A stretch of DNA of 64,000 nucleotides from Amycolatopsis jejuensis (lineage in GTDB: Bacteria; Actinomycetota; Actinomycetes; Mycobacteriales; Pseudonocardiaceae). A program made the position numbers and the translations under genes. Position 1 is the stretch's first letter. Each line of letters opens with the position of its first letter. The stretch spans positions 62,001-126,000 of the forward strand of contig NZ_JNYZ01000009.1 in the NCBI RefSeq assembly GCF_000717335.1, in the 5' to 3' direction. The notes beneath the pieces were generated by a model. It had not been told where the DNA came from. It ran no database searches and was given only the letters and a program-made list of their open reading frames with translations. This document shows positions 37,779 through 46,338 of this stretch, one piece after another.

Positions 37779-38240
37779 ATTCTGACTCGAGACCGGTGCT
37801 GGTTTGCTGTTTCGGCCAGACGGTGAGGTGACTCGGCCACGTCGTTCTGGGTCGAGAGTGGCGCTGGTTCGATGCTTCGGTTGGATGGCGTCGGTTAGTC
37901 GGCCGTTGTTGTTCCCGGTTCGGGGTCGGTTTGATGCCCGGGTCGGATGGCGCGGTAGTCCGGTGATGTCGTTGTTGGGTTGAGGTCGGCGTTGGTTCGA
38001 TGCTTGGCCGGATGGCGCGGTAGTCCGGTCAAGCCGTTGTCGGGCTGAGGTCGGCGCTGGTTTGATGCGTCGGTGGATGTCCTTGTGATCCGGCCGTGTC
38101 GTTGTCGGGTTCAGGTCGGTGCTGGTTTGACGGTTCGGCCGGACAGCGAGGTGACCCGGCCATGTCGTTCTCGGGTCGAGAGCGGCGTCGGTTCGATGCC
38201 CGGGTGGACAGCGCGGTGACTCGGCCCCGGCAGAATGGCG
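37779..38240. repeat. Tandem array of about seven 65-bp units
   Basis: GGTTYGATGC-type unit starts fall at 37801, 37866, 37928, 37994, 38059, 38124 and 38190, spacings 62-66 bp. Each unit then has CGG(T/C)CGGATGGCG and GTCGTTGTCGGGTTGAGGTCGG-like parts with 75-85 percent agreement by eye. The strand is G/T rich. No gene is seen in 37686-38315. Confidence 0.85.
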
Positions 38241-38315
38241 CGAACGGACCACTCGTGGACCCAGGCGAGCACCGCCAGGTCGGCGAAACCGCTGCAATGC
38301 AGACACAATCGGCTC

Positions 38316-39350
38316 ATGACTGCCCACTCCGCTGGCGCTTCGGTGACCGATCCCGCAGCGCGCGCTACCGCTGCCGAGCGCGCGGTGCGCACCCGGCATC
38401 TGCGCCGGCTTTGGGGGATGCCCGGCACGGCACTCGGCCGCAGCGGATGGCCACCCACCTTTGGTCAGCGGCTCCATTGGCACTGGAACTACTGGTGGCA
38501 GGCCCATCTGCTGGACAGCCTCGTGGACGCGCAGCTTCGCGACCCGACAGCCGACCGAGCCCGGCTGATCGCGCAGTTCGTCACCACGGTGCACTGGCGC
38601 AACTTCGGCACCTGGGTGAACGAGTACTACGACGACATTGCCTGGATGGGCCTTGCCCTGCAGCGAGTACGCGACCTCGATCTGTCCAGAGTGGACTCAG
38701 CGATCACGGACATCGACGAGCGGTTGCATGAAGGATGGACGGACGACCTGGGTGGGGGTATTTGGTGGAGGCGTGGCGATTTCTTCAAGAATACCCCGGC
38801 CAACGGGCCCGCCGCCATCTTTCACGCTCGTGTGGGTGATCATGATCGCGCCCGTGAGATGACGCAATGGCTCACCGACACTCTGGTCGACCCGCAGACC
38901 GGGCTGGTGTGGGACGGAGTCCGGGCCGATACCGGCGAACTGGTCAAGCATATTTTCACCTATTGCCAAGGGGTTTACCTCGGCGCTTGCCTGGAACAGT
39001 CCTCTTGGGACAGTGCGGCGCGTACGGTCCGTGCAGTGGAAGAACATCTCGCCCCCGACGGTGTGCTGCGCGGGCAAAATGGTGGCGACGGCGGCCTTTT
39101 CGCGGCTATCCTGGCCAGGTACCTCGCACTCGCGGCGACTCGGCTGCCCGGCCAGGAAGCCGATACGGCCGTGCGGTTGGTGCGGACATCGGCCGACGCT
39201 TGTTGGGATGGCGCAACGGAAACGGTCGGCGGACCGCTGTTCAGTGCGGAATGGTCCCAGCCGGTGTCGAAGCCGGGGGGACCGGAGCGGGACCTGTCTG
39301 TCCAAACAGGAGCGTGGATGTTGCTGGAGGCAGCCGCGACGCTCGCGTGA
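38316..39350 (+). CDS. Glycoside hydrolase family 76-like protein, no signal peptide
   Basis: 344 residues. The catalytic Asp-Asp pair of GH76 alpha-1,6-mannanases is visible in EYYDDIAWMGLAL (about residue 105), with GGGIWWRRGDFFKNTPANGPAAIFHAR downstream and the TYCQGVYLGACLE region of the six-hairpin barrel. The family degrades alpha-1,6-mannan and related chains, for example in lipomannan. The N-terminus (MTAHSAGASVTDPAARATAAERAVRTRH) has no signal peptide, so a cytosolic or nonclassical location is implied. It stands alone between two repeat regions. Confidence 0.75.
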   Translation: MTAHSAGASVTDPAARATAAERAVRTRHLRRLWGMPGTALGRSGWPPTFGQRLHWHWNYWWQAHLLDSLVDAQLRDPTADRARLIAQFVTTVHWRNFGTWVNEYYDDIAWMGLALQRVRDLDLSRVDSAITDIDERLHEGWTDDLGGGIWWRRGDFFKNTPANGPAAIFHARVGDHDRAREMTQWLTDTLVDPQTGLVWDGVRADTGELVKHIFTYCQGVYLGACLEQSSWDSAARTVRAVEEHLAPDGVLRGQNGGDGGLFAAILARYLALAATRLPGQEADTAVRLVRTSADACWDGATETVGGPLFSAEWSQPVSKPGGPERDLSVQTGAWMLLEAAATLA

Positions 39351-39841
39351 AGGCGGGTGGCCGGACGCGCGGCGCAGGGGTTGCGGCGGCGTGAGAGTCA
39401 GTGGTGGGAGGCGCGCGGTGCAAGGGTGTCCGCGCAGCTGGGGGCAAGGTGCGCGGCAGGTTGTGCGGTGCAGGATTGTGAAGGTCGGCTGTTGGACGCG
39501 CTGCGCGACGGCGGCGCGAAACTGGGCACGAAGGTCGCAGCTGGGTGCGAAGCGGGGTGCGCAGGCGGGCAGGACGCGCTGCTGCGAAGCAGGGTACGAA
39601 GGTCGGCAGGACGCGCTCCTGCGAAGCTGGGCACGAAGGTCAGCAGCTGGACTTGTTTCGCGAAGCAGGGTGCGAAGGTCGGCAGGACGCGCGGCGCGAA
39701 GCGGGTACGAGGGTCAGCAGCTGGACGTGCTGCGCGAAGCAGGATGGGCAGGACGCGCGGCCCCGACGGCAGCGAAGCTGGGTGCGAAAGTCAGCAGCTG
39801 GAAGCGGGGCGCAAGGGCGGCCGTGAAGCCGGGTGAGAAAG
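39351..39841. repeat. Gene-free degenerate repeat region, GCGAAGCAGGGTGCGAAGGTC-type
   Basis: GGCAGGACGCG recurs at about 39568, 39605, 39680 and 39745 and GTCAGCAGCTGG-like words recur beside it; a unit of about 35 bp can be followed. The strand is G/A rich. It lies between the GH76 gene and the end of the convergent LacI-like gene and shows no credible gene. Confidence 0.65.
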
Positions 39842-40708
39842 TCAGCAGCCGCACGAAGCGCGGTGTAGGAAACGTGGCGCGAGCCGTACCGATTCGGGGC
39901 GGCGTTCCGGTTCCCGGCAGCGGGCGAGCAGCAGTTGTACTGCGCGCCGCCCGATTTCGGAGATTGGTTGTGCCATCGTGGTGACGCCTGGGGAGACCGT
40001 GCGCGCCCAATCCATGTCGCCGTAGCCGACGACTGCCAGTTCCGACCCGATCCGGATGCCGCGTCGATGTGCTTCCCACTGCACGCCGATCAGCATTGCT
40101 TCGCCCGCGACGACGAGCGCGGTCGGCGACGGCCATCCGTCGAGCAGCTTCGCCGCGGCTCGTGCTGCGCCGCCTGCCGTGGACTGGCCGCAGGCGACCA
40201 GTTCGGAGTTGTAGCGCAGACCGGCGCGACCGAGTCCGAGCCGGTAGCCGAGTGCGCGCTCCTCGCTGACGGTCGCCCCTTCCTCGCCGGTGATCAGCGC
40301 GATCCGCCGGTGCCGTCGCGCCGCGAGGTGCTGCACGAGCGCGGACATGGCCTGAAAGTTTTCCGACCCGACCTGGTCGACGTCGTTGCGCCCGGCGACC
40401 CGGTCGACCAGCACCGTGGGTACGCCCATCCGAATCAGCCCGGTGACGACGGCGTCGTCTCCCGGCGCGGGCACGAGCAGCACTCCGTCGACGCGGTCAG
40501 CCCGCAGCGCCCGCAGCACCGCAGCTTCCTCGCGCACGGAATCGCCGGTGTCGGCCAGCAGGAGGTCGCACCCCGCCCGCGCCGCGGCGCCGCGGATGGC
40601 GCGCAGCAACTGGTCGTTGTACGGGCTGGCGTGCCTCCCCAACGCCACCCCGAACCGATGGGTGACGGGCAGGTCCCTGCGGGAGACCTCCGGCGCCAGA
40701 ACGGTCAT
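39842..40708 (-). CDS. LacI/PBP1-type sensor protein lacking the DNA-binding domain
   Basis: 288 residues. The chain is a periplasmic-binding-protein-like LacI effector domain from its first residues (HRFGVALGRHASPYNDQLLRAIRG) to the C-terminal TTMAQPISEIGRRAVQLLL. The usual N-terminal helix-turn-helix and hinge of about 60 residues are absent. A TGA stands in frame two codons before the ATG, so no longer start is possible. It is a close paralog of the complete LacI protein at 41488-42507: both share VDGLLxTPAPGD-like, YRLGLGRxGL and xxMAQPIxEIGR and end in SCGC. It may act as a ligand sensor or hetero-dimer partner without binding DNA, or be a decaying duplicate. Confidence 0.85.
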   Translation of the reverse strand: MTVLAPEVSRRDLPVTHRFGVALGRHASPYNDQLLRAIRGAAARAGCDLLLADTGDSVREEAAVLRALRADRVDGVLLVPAPGDDAVVTGLIRMGVPTVLVDRVAGRNDVDQVGSENFQAMSALVQHLAARRHRRIALITGEEGATVSEERALGYRLGLGRAGLRYNSELVACGQSTAGGAARAAAKLLDGWPSPTALVVAGEAMLIGVQWEAHRRGIRIGSELAVVGYGDMDWARTVSPGVTTMAQPISEIGRRAVQLLLARCREPERRPESVRLAPRFLHRASCGC

Positions 40709-40737
40709 TTCTCAGGGCCCTCGTCGTCGATACCTAC

Positions 40738-40757
40738 CCAACAGTAGCCACTGTTGG
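40738..40757. promoter_or_regulatory. CCAACAGT dyad operator-like site before the truncated LacI gene
   Basis: CCAACAGT, four spacer bases and ACTGTTGG form a perfect dyad, 30 bases upstream of the start of the truncated LacI-like gene. The size and position fit a LacI-family operator at its promoter. A CAACAGTA half occurs again at 42554-42561 next to the sugar-operon palindrome. Confidence 0.6.
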
Positions 40758-41487
40758 CCGGATGACGAGAGCGCTCGCGACCATCGAGTTCCGAGAATCA
40801 CTGATGTGAGTGAACCCCGGGGGCTGCTTGGTTACTGCGGGCATGCGTTGGAGGTTCGGTGTTGCGCCAGGCGGGGCTGGTCGGGGCGCGGGGTTGTTGA
40901 GGGGGACGAGCTGGTGTTGGCGGCGGGGCGAAGGGGGGCCAAGAAAGGCTGGGCTCTGGTGGGTGCGGCGGGGCAAGTGGGTCGGGGCAGGCGGCGACCC
41001 GGGTGGTGCCGCGGGGGCCTGGTGGCGGCGGACGAGGCGCGAGTCGGGAAGGCCTGATCCGGTGGCGGGTCCGGGAGGAGCTGGGTGGGGCGCCTGATCG
41101 GCGCGGCAGGCTCGGCGAAGCAGGCTCGGACCGACAAGCTTGGCTCGGCAGGCAGGTCGGGCTCGGCAAGTCGGGCTCGGCAATGCAGGCTCGGCAAGTC
41201 AGGCTCGGCAGGCAAGTCAGGTGGCGGCTCCCCTGCAGGTTGCGTACATCGCTGCCACTCCCGGCCGGGTGATCACACCCTCTGGCCATGGCCCGGCGTG
41301 GCCCGCGCCGCTCGGGGCGCAGCCAGTCGGGCTCGGCAAGTCAGGCTCGGCAAAGCAGTCTTGGCAAGTCGGGCTCGGTAGGCAGGCTCGGTAAGGCAGG
41401 CGAGGAAACCCGGCCACGGCCCGAAAACCAGACCACACCCCACCCGGCCACGGCCCGAAAACCAGACCAACCCCACCCCGGACCAAC
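40758..41487. repeat. Gene-free region with 14-bp tandem arrays
   Basis: A GGCTCGGCAAGTCA/G unit repeats with exact 14-bp spacing at 41160, 41174, 41188 and 41202, and again at 41330, 41344, 41358, 41372 and about 41385. The rest is degenerate G-rich sequence and, after about 41400, C/A-rich sequence with two ACGGCCCGAAAACCAGACCA copies. Fourteen is not a multiple of three, which argues against coding. Confidence 0.8.
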
Positions 41488-42507
41488 TCACCCGCAACCG
41501 CAGGATTCACGGTGTCGCAAAGTCGGCGGCAATCTCACCGTTTCCGCCGCTCGACCCGGATCCGCAAGCCGTCCCAGCAGCAACCGGACAGCCGTGCGGC
41601 CGATTTCCTCGATTGGCTGCGCCATCGTCGTCAGCGGCGGGTCCACGAGATCCGCCCATTCGACGTCGTCGTACACCACCACCGGCAGGTCTCGGCCGAT
41701 GCGCAACCCCCGTCGGCGGGCTTCGTGCAGGACGCCCACCATCATGCTGTCGTTGGCGACCACCAGTGCCGACGGTGGGTCCGGCAGGGCCAGCAACGTG
41801 CTCAACGCCAGGCTGCCGCCCTCGCGGGACGAGTGACCGCAGGCCACCAGATCGGGGGACCACGTCAGCCCCGAACGGCCCAAGCCAAGGCGGTAGCCCA
41901 GGACACGTTCGTCACTCGTCGTAAGACCCGGGGCGCCGGAGATCATGCCGATCCGGCGGTGGCCCAGCGACGCCAGATGGGCCGTCAGTGCGGACGTTGC
42001 CTGGATGTTTTCCGCGCCTACCTGGTCGATGTCCGTCCGGGTGGTGAGCCGGTCCATGAGCACCATCGGGACGTCCAAAGACACGAGTTCGCCCAGTACC
42101 GCGCCGTCGCCGGGGGCGGGCGTGATCAGCAGGCCGTCGACCCGGCGCGACCGCAGTGCGCGTACCACGTCTCGCTCGGTACCGACCGTGTCGTGCGTGT
42201 CCGCGAGCAGCACCGTGTACCCGTTCGCCGACGCTTCCCGCTCGATCGCCTGCATCAGCGCCGCGAAGTACGGGTTCGCGACCAGCGAAATCGCCATCCC
42301 GATCGACCTCGTACCGCCGGTGACCAGCGACCGGGCGATGGCGTCGCCGGTGTACCCGGTGGTCTCGATCGCGCGCAGGACCGCGGCTTTCGTCTCCTCG
42401 GCGACCGCCCGCGTGCCGTTGACGACGTGCGACACCGTCGTGATGGACACGCCCGCCATCTCGGCGATGTCGCGCTGGGTGGGGCGGGTGGAACGGGGTC
42501 GCGGCAT
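41488..42507 (-). CDS. LacI family repressor of the sugar ABC operon
   Basis: 339 residues. The helix-turn-helix (TQRDIAEMAGVSITTVSHVVNGTRAVAEETKAAVLRAI) and hinge (AIARSLVTGGTRSIGM) are complete, followed by the sugar-sensing domain. It is divergent from the sugar transporter operon, with the 24-bp palindrome of the LacI type between them, so it most likely represses that operon until the sugar binds. The protein ends RHRESCGCG, a Cys-rich end it shares with the truncated paralog. Confidence 0.93.
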   Translation of the reverse strand: MPRPRSTRPTQRDIAEMAGVSITTVSHVVNGTRAVAEETKAAVLRAIETTGYTGDAIARSLVTGGTRSIGMAISLVANPYFAALMQAIEREASANGYTVLLADTHDTVGTERDVVRALRSRRVDGLLITPAPGDGAVLGELVSLDVPMVLMDRLTTRTDIDQVGAENIQATSALTAHLASLGHRRIGMISGAPGLTTSDERVLGYRLGLGRSGLTWSPDLVACGHSSREGGSLALSTLLALPDPPSALVVANDSMMVGVLHEARRRGLRIGRDLPVVVYDDVEWADLVDPPLTTMAQPIEEIGRTAVRLLLGRLADPGRAAETVRLPPTLRHRESCGCG

Positions 42508-42564
42508 GTCAGTCCTTCACCAGAAACTTCACCAGAAAGCGCACCAAGAGCCTCAACAGTATCG

Positions 42565-42588
42565 GCAAGCGTTTGCGCAAACGCTTGC
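42565..42588. promoter_or_regulatory. 24-bp perfect palindrome, LacI operator of the sugar operon
   Basis: GCAAGCGTTTGC and its complement GCAAACGCTTGC meet without spacer, with the central TTGCGCAA typical of LacI/GalR operators. It is 58 bases before the ATG at 42507 of lacI and 61 bases before the first transporter gene, and so can control both directions. Confidence 0.85.
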
Positions 42589-42649
42589 GCCAACCTGGAG
42601 AGTCTGTCTACCTTCCGGTCCATCGGCAACCTCGGGAGGGGCATCTCCA

Positions 42650-43669
42650 ATGAGACAGCGGAGTCTCACCGCGCTGGCGCTGGTCGCCGCCGTCGCGGTT
42701 TCCACCGCCGGGTGCACCGTCGAGCGCCACTGGGGTGGCAGCTCGAAAACCGGTGGCGACGGCAAGGCCAAGGTCGGACTGGTCACCAAGACCGACACCA
42801 ACCCGTACTTCGTCGAGCTGCGGGGCGCCGCGGCCGCTGCGGCCAAGGCCAACGGGGCCGACTTCAGCGCGCTCGCCGGTCAGTTCGACGGCGACAACGA
42901 CGGCCAGGTCCGCGCCATCGAGAACCTGATGCAGCAGGGCGTCAACACCATCCTGATCACGCCGAGCTCGTCGACCGGCGTGCTCAAGGCCATCAAAGAC
43001 GCACGTGACGCCGGCATCCTGGTCATCGCCCTCGACACCGCCACCGATCCGCCGGACGCGGTCGACGCCACCTTCGCCACCGACAACTTCGCCGCCGGTG
43101 AGCAGCAGGGCGCGTACGTCAAGGCCGCGCTCAAGGGCGCCGATCCCAAGCTCCTGATGGTCGACGGCACTGCCGGAAGCTCGGTCGACACCCAGCGGCA
43201 CGGCGGGTTCCTCAAGGGCATCGGGCTCACCGACGGCGCGCCCCAGATCAAGGGGCACACCAGCGCCAACGGCGACCAGAGCCTTGCCCAGCAAGGCATG
43301 GAAAACCTGTTGCAGCGCACCACCGACCTCAACGCGATCTACACGATGAACGAGCCGATGGGCCGCGGTGCCTACGCCGCGCTGAAGGCCCGCGGGCTCA
43401 CCGGGCAGCTCACCGTCGGGTCGATCGACGGCGGCTGCGAGGGCGTGCAGAACGTGAAGGCGGGCCAGTTCGCCGTCACCGTCATGCAGTTCCCGCGGAA
43501 GATGGCCGAACAGGGCGTGCTCGCCGCGGTCGAATATGCGAAGACCGGCAAGAAGCCCAGCGGGTTCGTGAACACCGGGTCGACCGCGATCACCGACCGG
43601 CCGATGCCGGGGGTGCCGAGCAAGGACACCACCTGGGGTCTGCAGAACTGCTGGGGAGGCGGGAAATGA
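42650..43669 (+). CDS. Sugar-binding lipoprotein of an ABC importer (RbsB/FrcB type)
   Basis: 339 residues. A lipoprotein signal peptide ends in the lipobox STAGC, so it is anchored outside the membrane. The mature chain is a type-I periplasmic-binding fold as in ribose or fructose binding proteins (KVGLVTKTDTNPYFVELRGAA, the D-sugar site residues NGDQ and NEPMGRGAY). The sugar is not defined by sequence; the operon points to a pentose or hexose such as fructose. The ATG follows GGGAGGGG. The next gene starts within its stop region (ATGA). Confidence 0.92.
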   Translation: MRQRSLTALALVAAVAVSTAGCTVERHWGGSSKTGGDGKAKVGLVTKTDTNPYFVELRGAAAAAAKANGADFSALAGQFDGDNDGQVRAIENLMQQGVNTILITPSSSTGVLKAIKDARDAGILVIALDTATDPPDAVDATFATDNFAAGEQQGAYVKAALKGADPKLLMVDGTAGSSVDTQRHGGFLKGIGLTDGAPQIKGHTSANGDQSLAQQGMENLLQRTTDLNAIYTMNEPMGRGAYAALKARGLTGQLTVGSIDGGCEGVQNVKAGQFAVTVMQFPRKMAEQGVLAAVEYAKTGKKPSGFVNTGSTAITDRPMPGVPSKDTTWGLQNCWGGGK

Positions 43670-44655
43670 CGACCGCGACGATCAACAACCGGGAACGGGA
43701 AACGCTCGGCGAGTTCTTCCTGCGCGCGCCCGCGATCGGTCCGGCGCTCGCGCTGGTCGTGGCGATCCTGGTGTTTTCCTTTGCCACGGACACGTTCTTC
43801 GACCTCGACAATCTGTCCACAGTGGTCCAGCAGTCACTGGTGGTCGGCACGCTCGCCCTCGGCCAGACGCTGATCATCCTGATCGCCGGGATCGACCTGT
43901 CCAACGCGTCGTCGATGGTCGTGGCGACGCTCGTGATGGCGAAACTGGCCGCGGGTACCAACGGGTTCGTCGCGCTGCTGGCCGGAGTCGCGCTGACCAT
44001 CCTGGTCGGCCTCTTCATCGGCACCCTCGCGACGCGGATCAAGCTGCCCGCCTTCATCATCACGCTCGGCACGTTCACCGGCCTCACCGCGGTCGCGAAG
44101 CTGATCGCAGGTGGACAGGCGGTTCCGGTGTCCGACGGCCTGCTCACCTGGCTCGGCACGAAGCGGTACCTCTTCGGCGGCATCCCCATCACGTACGGCA
44201 TGACGCTCGCGTTGATCATGTTCCTCGTCGTCTGGTACGCGCTCACGAAAACCGCGTGGGGCAAGCATGTTTACGCCGTCGGCAACGCACCGGAGTCCGC
44301 GCGGCTGTCCGGGATCAAGGTCAACCGCACCGTGTTGTCCGTGTACCTCGTCGCCGGGCTGTGTTTCGGCATTGCCGCGTGGCAGGCGCTCGGCCGCACC
44401 CCGAACGCCGACCCGAACCAGTTCCAGCTCGGCAACCTCGACTCGATCACCGCGGTGGTTCTGGGTGGCACGAGCCTGTTCGGCGGCCGCGGTTCGGTGC
44501 TCGGCACGCTGATGGGCGCGCTGGTCGTCGCGGTACTGCGCTCGGGTTTGACGCAGATGGGCGTCGACGGCAACTACCAGGACCTCGCCACCGGCGCGCT
44601 GCTGATCGCCGCCGTGGTGGTGGACCGGATCGCACGGAGGCAGCAGCAGTCATGA
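43666..44655 (+). CDS. Sugar ABC transporter permease (RbsC/FrcC type)
   Basis: 329 residues with about eight to nine helices. The sequence GQTLIILIAGIDLSNASSMVVATLVMAKL carries the conserved GGIDLS-like region of ribose-type permeases, and VLGGTSLFGGRGSVLGTLMGAL is the typical second signature. ATGA overlaps on both ends couple its translation to the binding protein and the ATPase. It forms the translocation path for the sugar. Confidence 0.93.
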   Translation: MTTATINNRERETLGEFFLRAPAIGPALALVVAILVFSFATDTFFDLDNLSTVVQQSLVVGTLALGQTLIILIAGIDLSNASSMVVATLVMAKLAAGTNGFVALLAGVALTILVGLFIGTLATRIKLPAFIITLGTFTGLTAVAKLIAGGQAVPVSDGLLTWLGTKRYLFGGIPITYGMTLALIMFLVVWYALTKTAWGKHVYAVGNAPESARLSGIKVNRTVLSVYLVAGLCFGIAAWQALGRTPNADPNQFQLGNLDSITAVVLGGTSLFGGRGSVLGTLMGALVVAVLRSGLTQMGVDGNYQDLATGALLIAAVVVDRIARRQQQS

Positions 44656-45470
44656 CGAATTCGCAGCAGCCCACCCTTTCCGCGCGCGGCCTGGTGAAAC
44701 GCTACGGCCGGGTCACCGCCATCGACGGCGCCGACTTCGACCTGTACCCGGGTGAGGTGCTCGCCGTCGTCGGCGACAACGGCGCCGGCAAGTCGAGTCT
44801 CATCAAAGCGTTGTCCGGCGCGGTGATTCCGGATGCCGGAGAGATCAAAGTGGACGGTGCGACTGTCCACTTCAAATCCCCTTTGGACGCCCGGCACTTC
44901 GGAATCGAGACGGTGTACCAGGATCTGGCCGTGGCACCGGCGCTCGACATCGCGTCGAACATGTTCCTGGGCAGGGAAAAGCGGCTGAAGGGACCGTTCG
45001 GCATCGGGTTTCGCAAGCTCGACACCGCGACCATGCGGGCCGAAGCACAGCGGATTCTCGACGACCTCGGCATCAACATCAAGTCCATCGGCCAGCTGGT
45101 CGAAACGCTGTCCGGCGGGCAGCGGCAGGGTGTCGCGGTGGCGCGGGCGGCAGCGTTCGGGACCAAAGCGGTGATCATGGACGAGCCGACGGCCGCGCTG
45201 GGCGTTGCGGAATCCGCCAAGGTGCTGGAGCTGATCGGCCGGATCCGCGACCGGGGCCTGCCGGTGGTGCTGATCAGTCACAACATGCCGCACGTCTTCG
45301 AAATCGCCGACCGGATCCACGTACACCGGCTCGGCAAGCGGGTCGCCGTGGTGTCGCCGAAAACGCACAGCATGAACCAGGTCGTCGGCCTCCTGACCGG
45401 CGCGCTGAAGCTCGACGAGAGCGGCGACGTCGTCGAGGTCGCGGCCACCACGCACGCCGGGTTGACCTGA
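44652..45470 (+). CDS. Sugar ABC transporter ATPase, single domain (FrcA type)
   Basis: 272 residues with one ATPase domain: Walker A GDNGAGKSS, signature LSGGQRQGV, Walker B VIMDEPTAAL, switch histidine in LISHNMPHV. Ribose-type importers usually use a two-domain ATPase of about 500 residues (RbsA); the single domain form matches the fructose importer FrcA, in which it acts as homodimer. The short C-terminal stretch after the domain has no second set of motifs. Confidence 0.92.
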   Translation: MTNSQQPTLSARGLVKRYGRVTAIDGADFDLYPGEVLAVVGDNGAGKSSLIKALSGAVIPDAGEIKVDGATVHFKSPLDARHFGIETVYQDLAVAPALDIASNMFLGREKRLKGPFGIGFRKLDTATMRAEAQRILDDLGINIKSIGQLVETLSGGQRQGVAVARAAAFGTKAVIMDEPTAALGVAESAKVLELIGRIRDRGLPVVLISHNMPHVFEIADRIHVHRLGKRVAVVSPKTHSMNQVVGLLTGALKLDESGDVVEVAATTHAGLT

Positions 45471-45471
45471 C

Positions 45472-46338
45472 GTGCGCGTGCTGCTGGCGGGTTTGTGCAC
45501 TGTCGACGTCGTACAGCGGGTCACGGATTTCCCGGCACCGAGCGAAAAAGTGCAGTCACTGCGCGTGGACGTCGCGGCCGGTGGACCGGCGACGAACGCT
45601 GCGGTGACGGTCGCCGCGCTCGGTGCCGGAGCGACCCTCGTGACGGCGCTCGGTACGCACCCGCTGGCCGCACTCGCGCGCGCCGACCTCGAAAAATGCG
45701 GCGTCGACCTGGTCGACCTCGCCCCGCAGCGCACGCAAGCACCGCCGGTGAGCGCGGTTGTGGTCCGGGATGAAGACGGCGAACGGACGGTCGTCTCCCG
45801 CAACGCCGCCGAGGCCGTGAAGTTGGATTTACCTGACGTAGCGGCACTTTTCGACGGCATCGACGCCGTTCTCGTGGACGGTCACCATCCCGAGCTGGCA
45901 CTCGCCGTCGCGAAGGAAGCACGACGGCGAGAAGTGCCGGTGATCCTCGACGCAGGCAGCTGGAAACCCGTGCTGGACAAGCTGTTGCCGCTGGTGGACG
46001 TGGCCGCATGCGCCGCGCGGTTCCGGGCGCCCGCACCGGATTTGGCCGAGCGCGGGGTGCCGGTGGTGATCACGACGGCGGGTCCGGAGCCGGTGCGCTG
46101 GCGCGTAGGGGAAGATTCCGGTCAGGTCCCCGTACCGCTCGTCGAGGCGCGGGACACGCTGGGGGCCGGCGACGTGTGGCACGGCGCGCTGGCGTATGCG
46201 GTGGCGACGCGGGAAAAATCGGTTCCCGGCTGGATCGGATACGCGAATGCGGTGGCCGCGGAACGGGTCCGGCACGTCGGTCCGCGTTCGTGGACCGCGC
46301 GCGTCGGAGAACTGAGCAGAGACGAAGGAGTGCGATGA
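45472..46338 (+). CDS. PfkB family carbohydrate kinase
   Basis: 288 residues from a GTG just after the ATPase gene. The N-terminal strand and the GG motif (VAAGGPATNAAVTVAALGAGATLVTALG) and the C-terminal active-site signature DTLGAGDVWHG with the catalytic Asp are both present. The family phosphorylates sugars, nucleosides or sugar phosphates. In this operon it probably phosphorylates the imported sugar or its product; the specificity cannot be read. Its stop overlaps the next gene's start. Confidence 0.9.
   Translation: MRVLLAGLCTVDVVQRVTDFPAPSEKVQSLRVDVAAGGPATNAAVTVAALGAGATLVTALGTHPLAALARADLEKCGVDLVDLAPQRTQAPPVSAVVVRDEDGERTVVSRNAAEAVKLDLPDVAALFDGIDAVLVDGHHPELALAVAKEARRREVPVILDAGSWKPVLDKLLPLVDVAACAARFRAPAPDLAERGVPVVITTAGPEPVRWRVGEDSGQVPVPLVEARDTLGAGDVWHGALAYAVATREKSVPGWIGYANAVAAERVRHVGPRSWTARVGELSRDEGVR

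Noticed and set aside
37779..38240. 65-bp array considered as CRISPR
   Set aside because: Units are contiguous and degenerate; there are no constant repeats with variable spacers and no cas genes.
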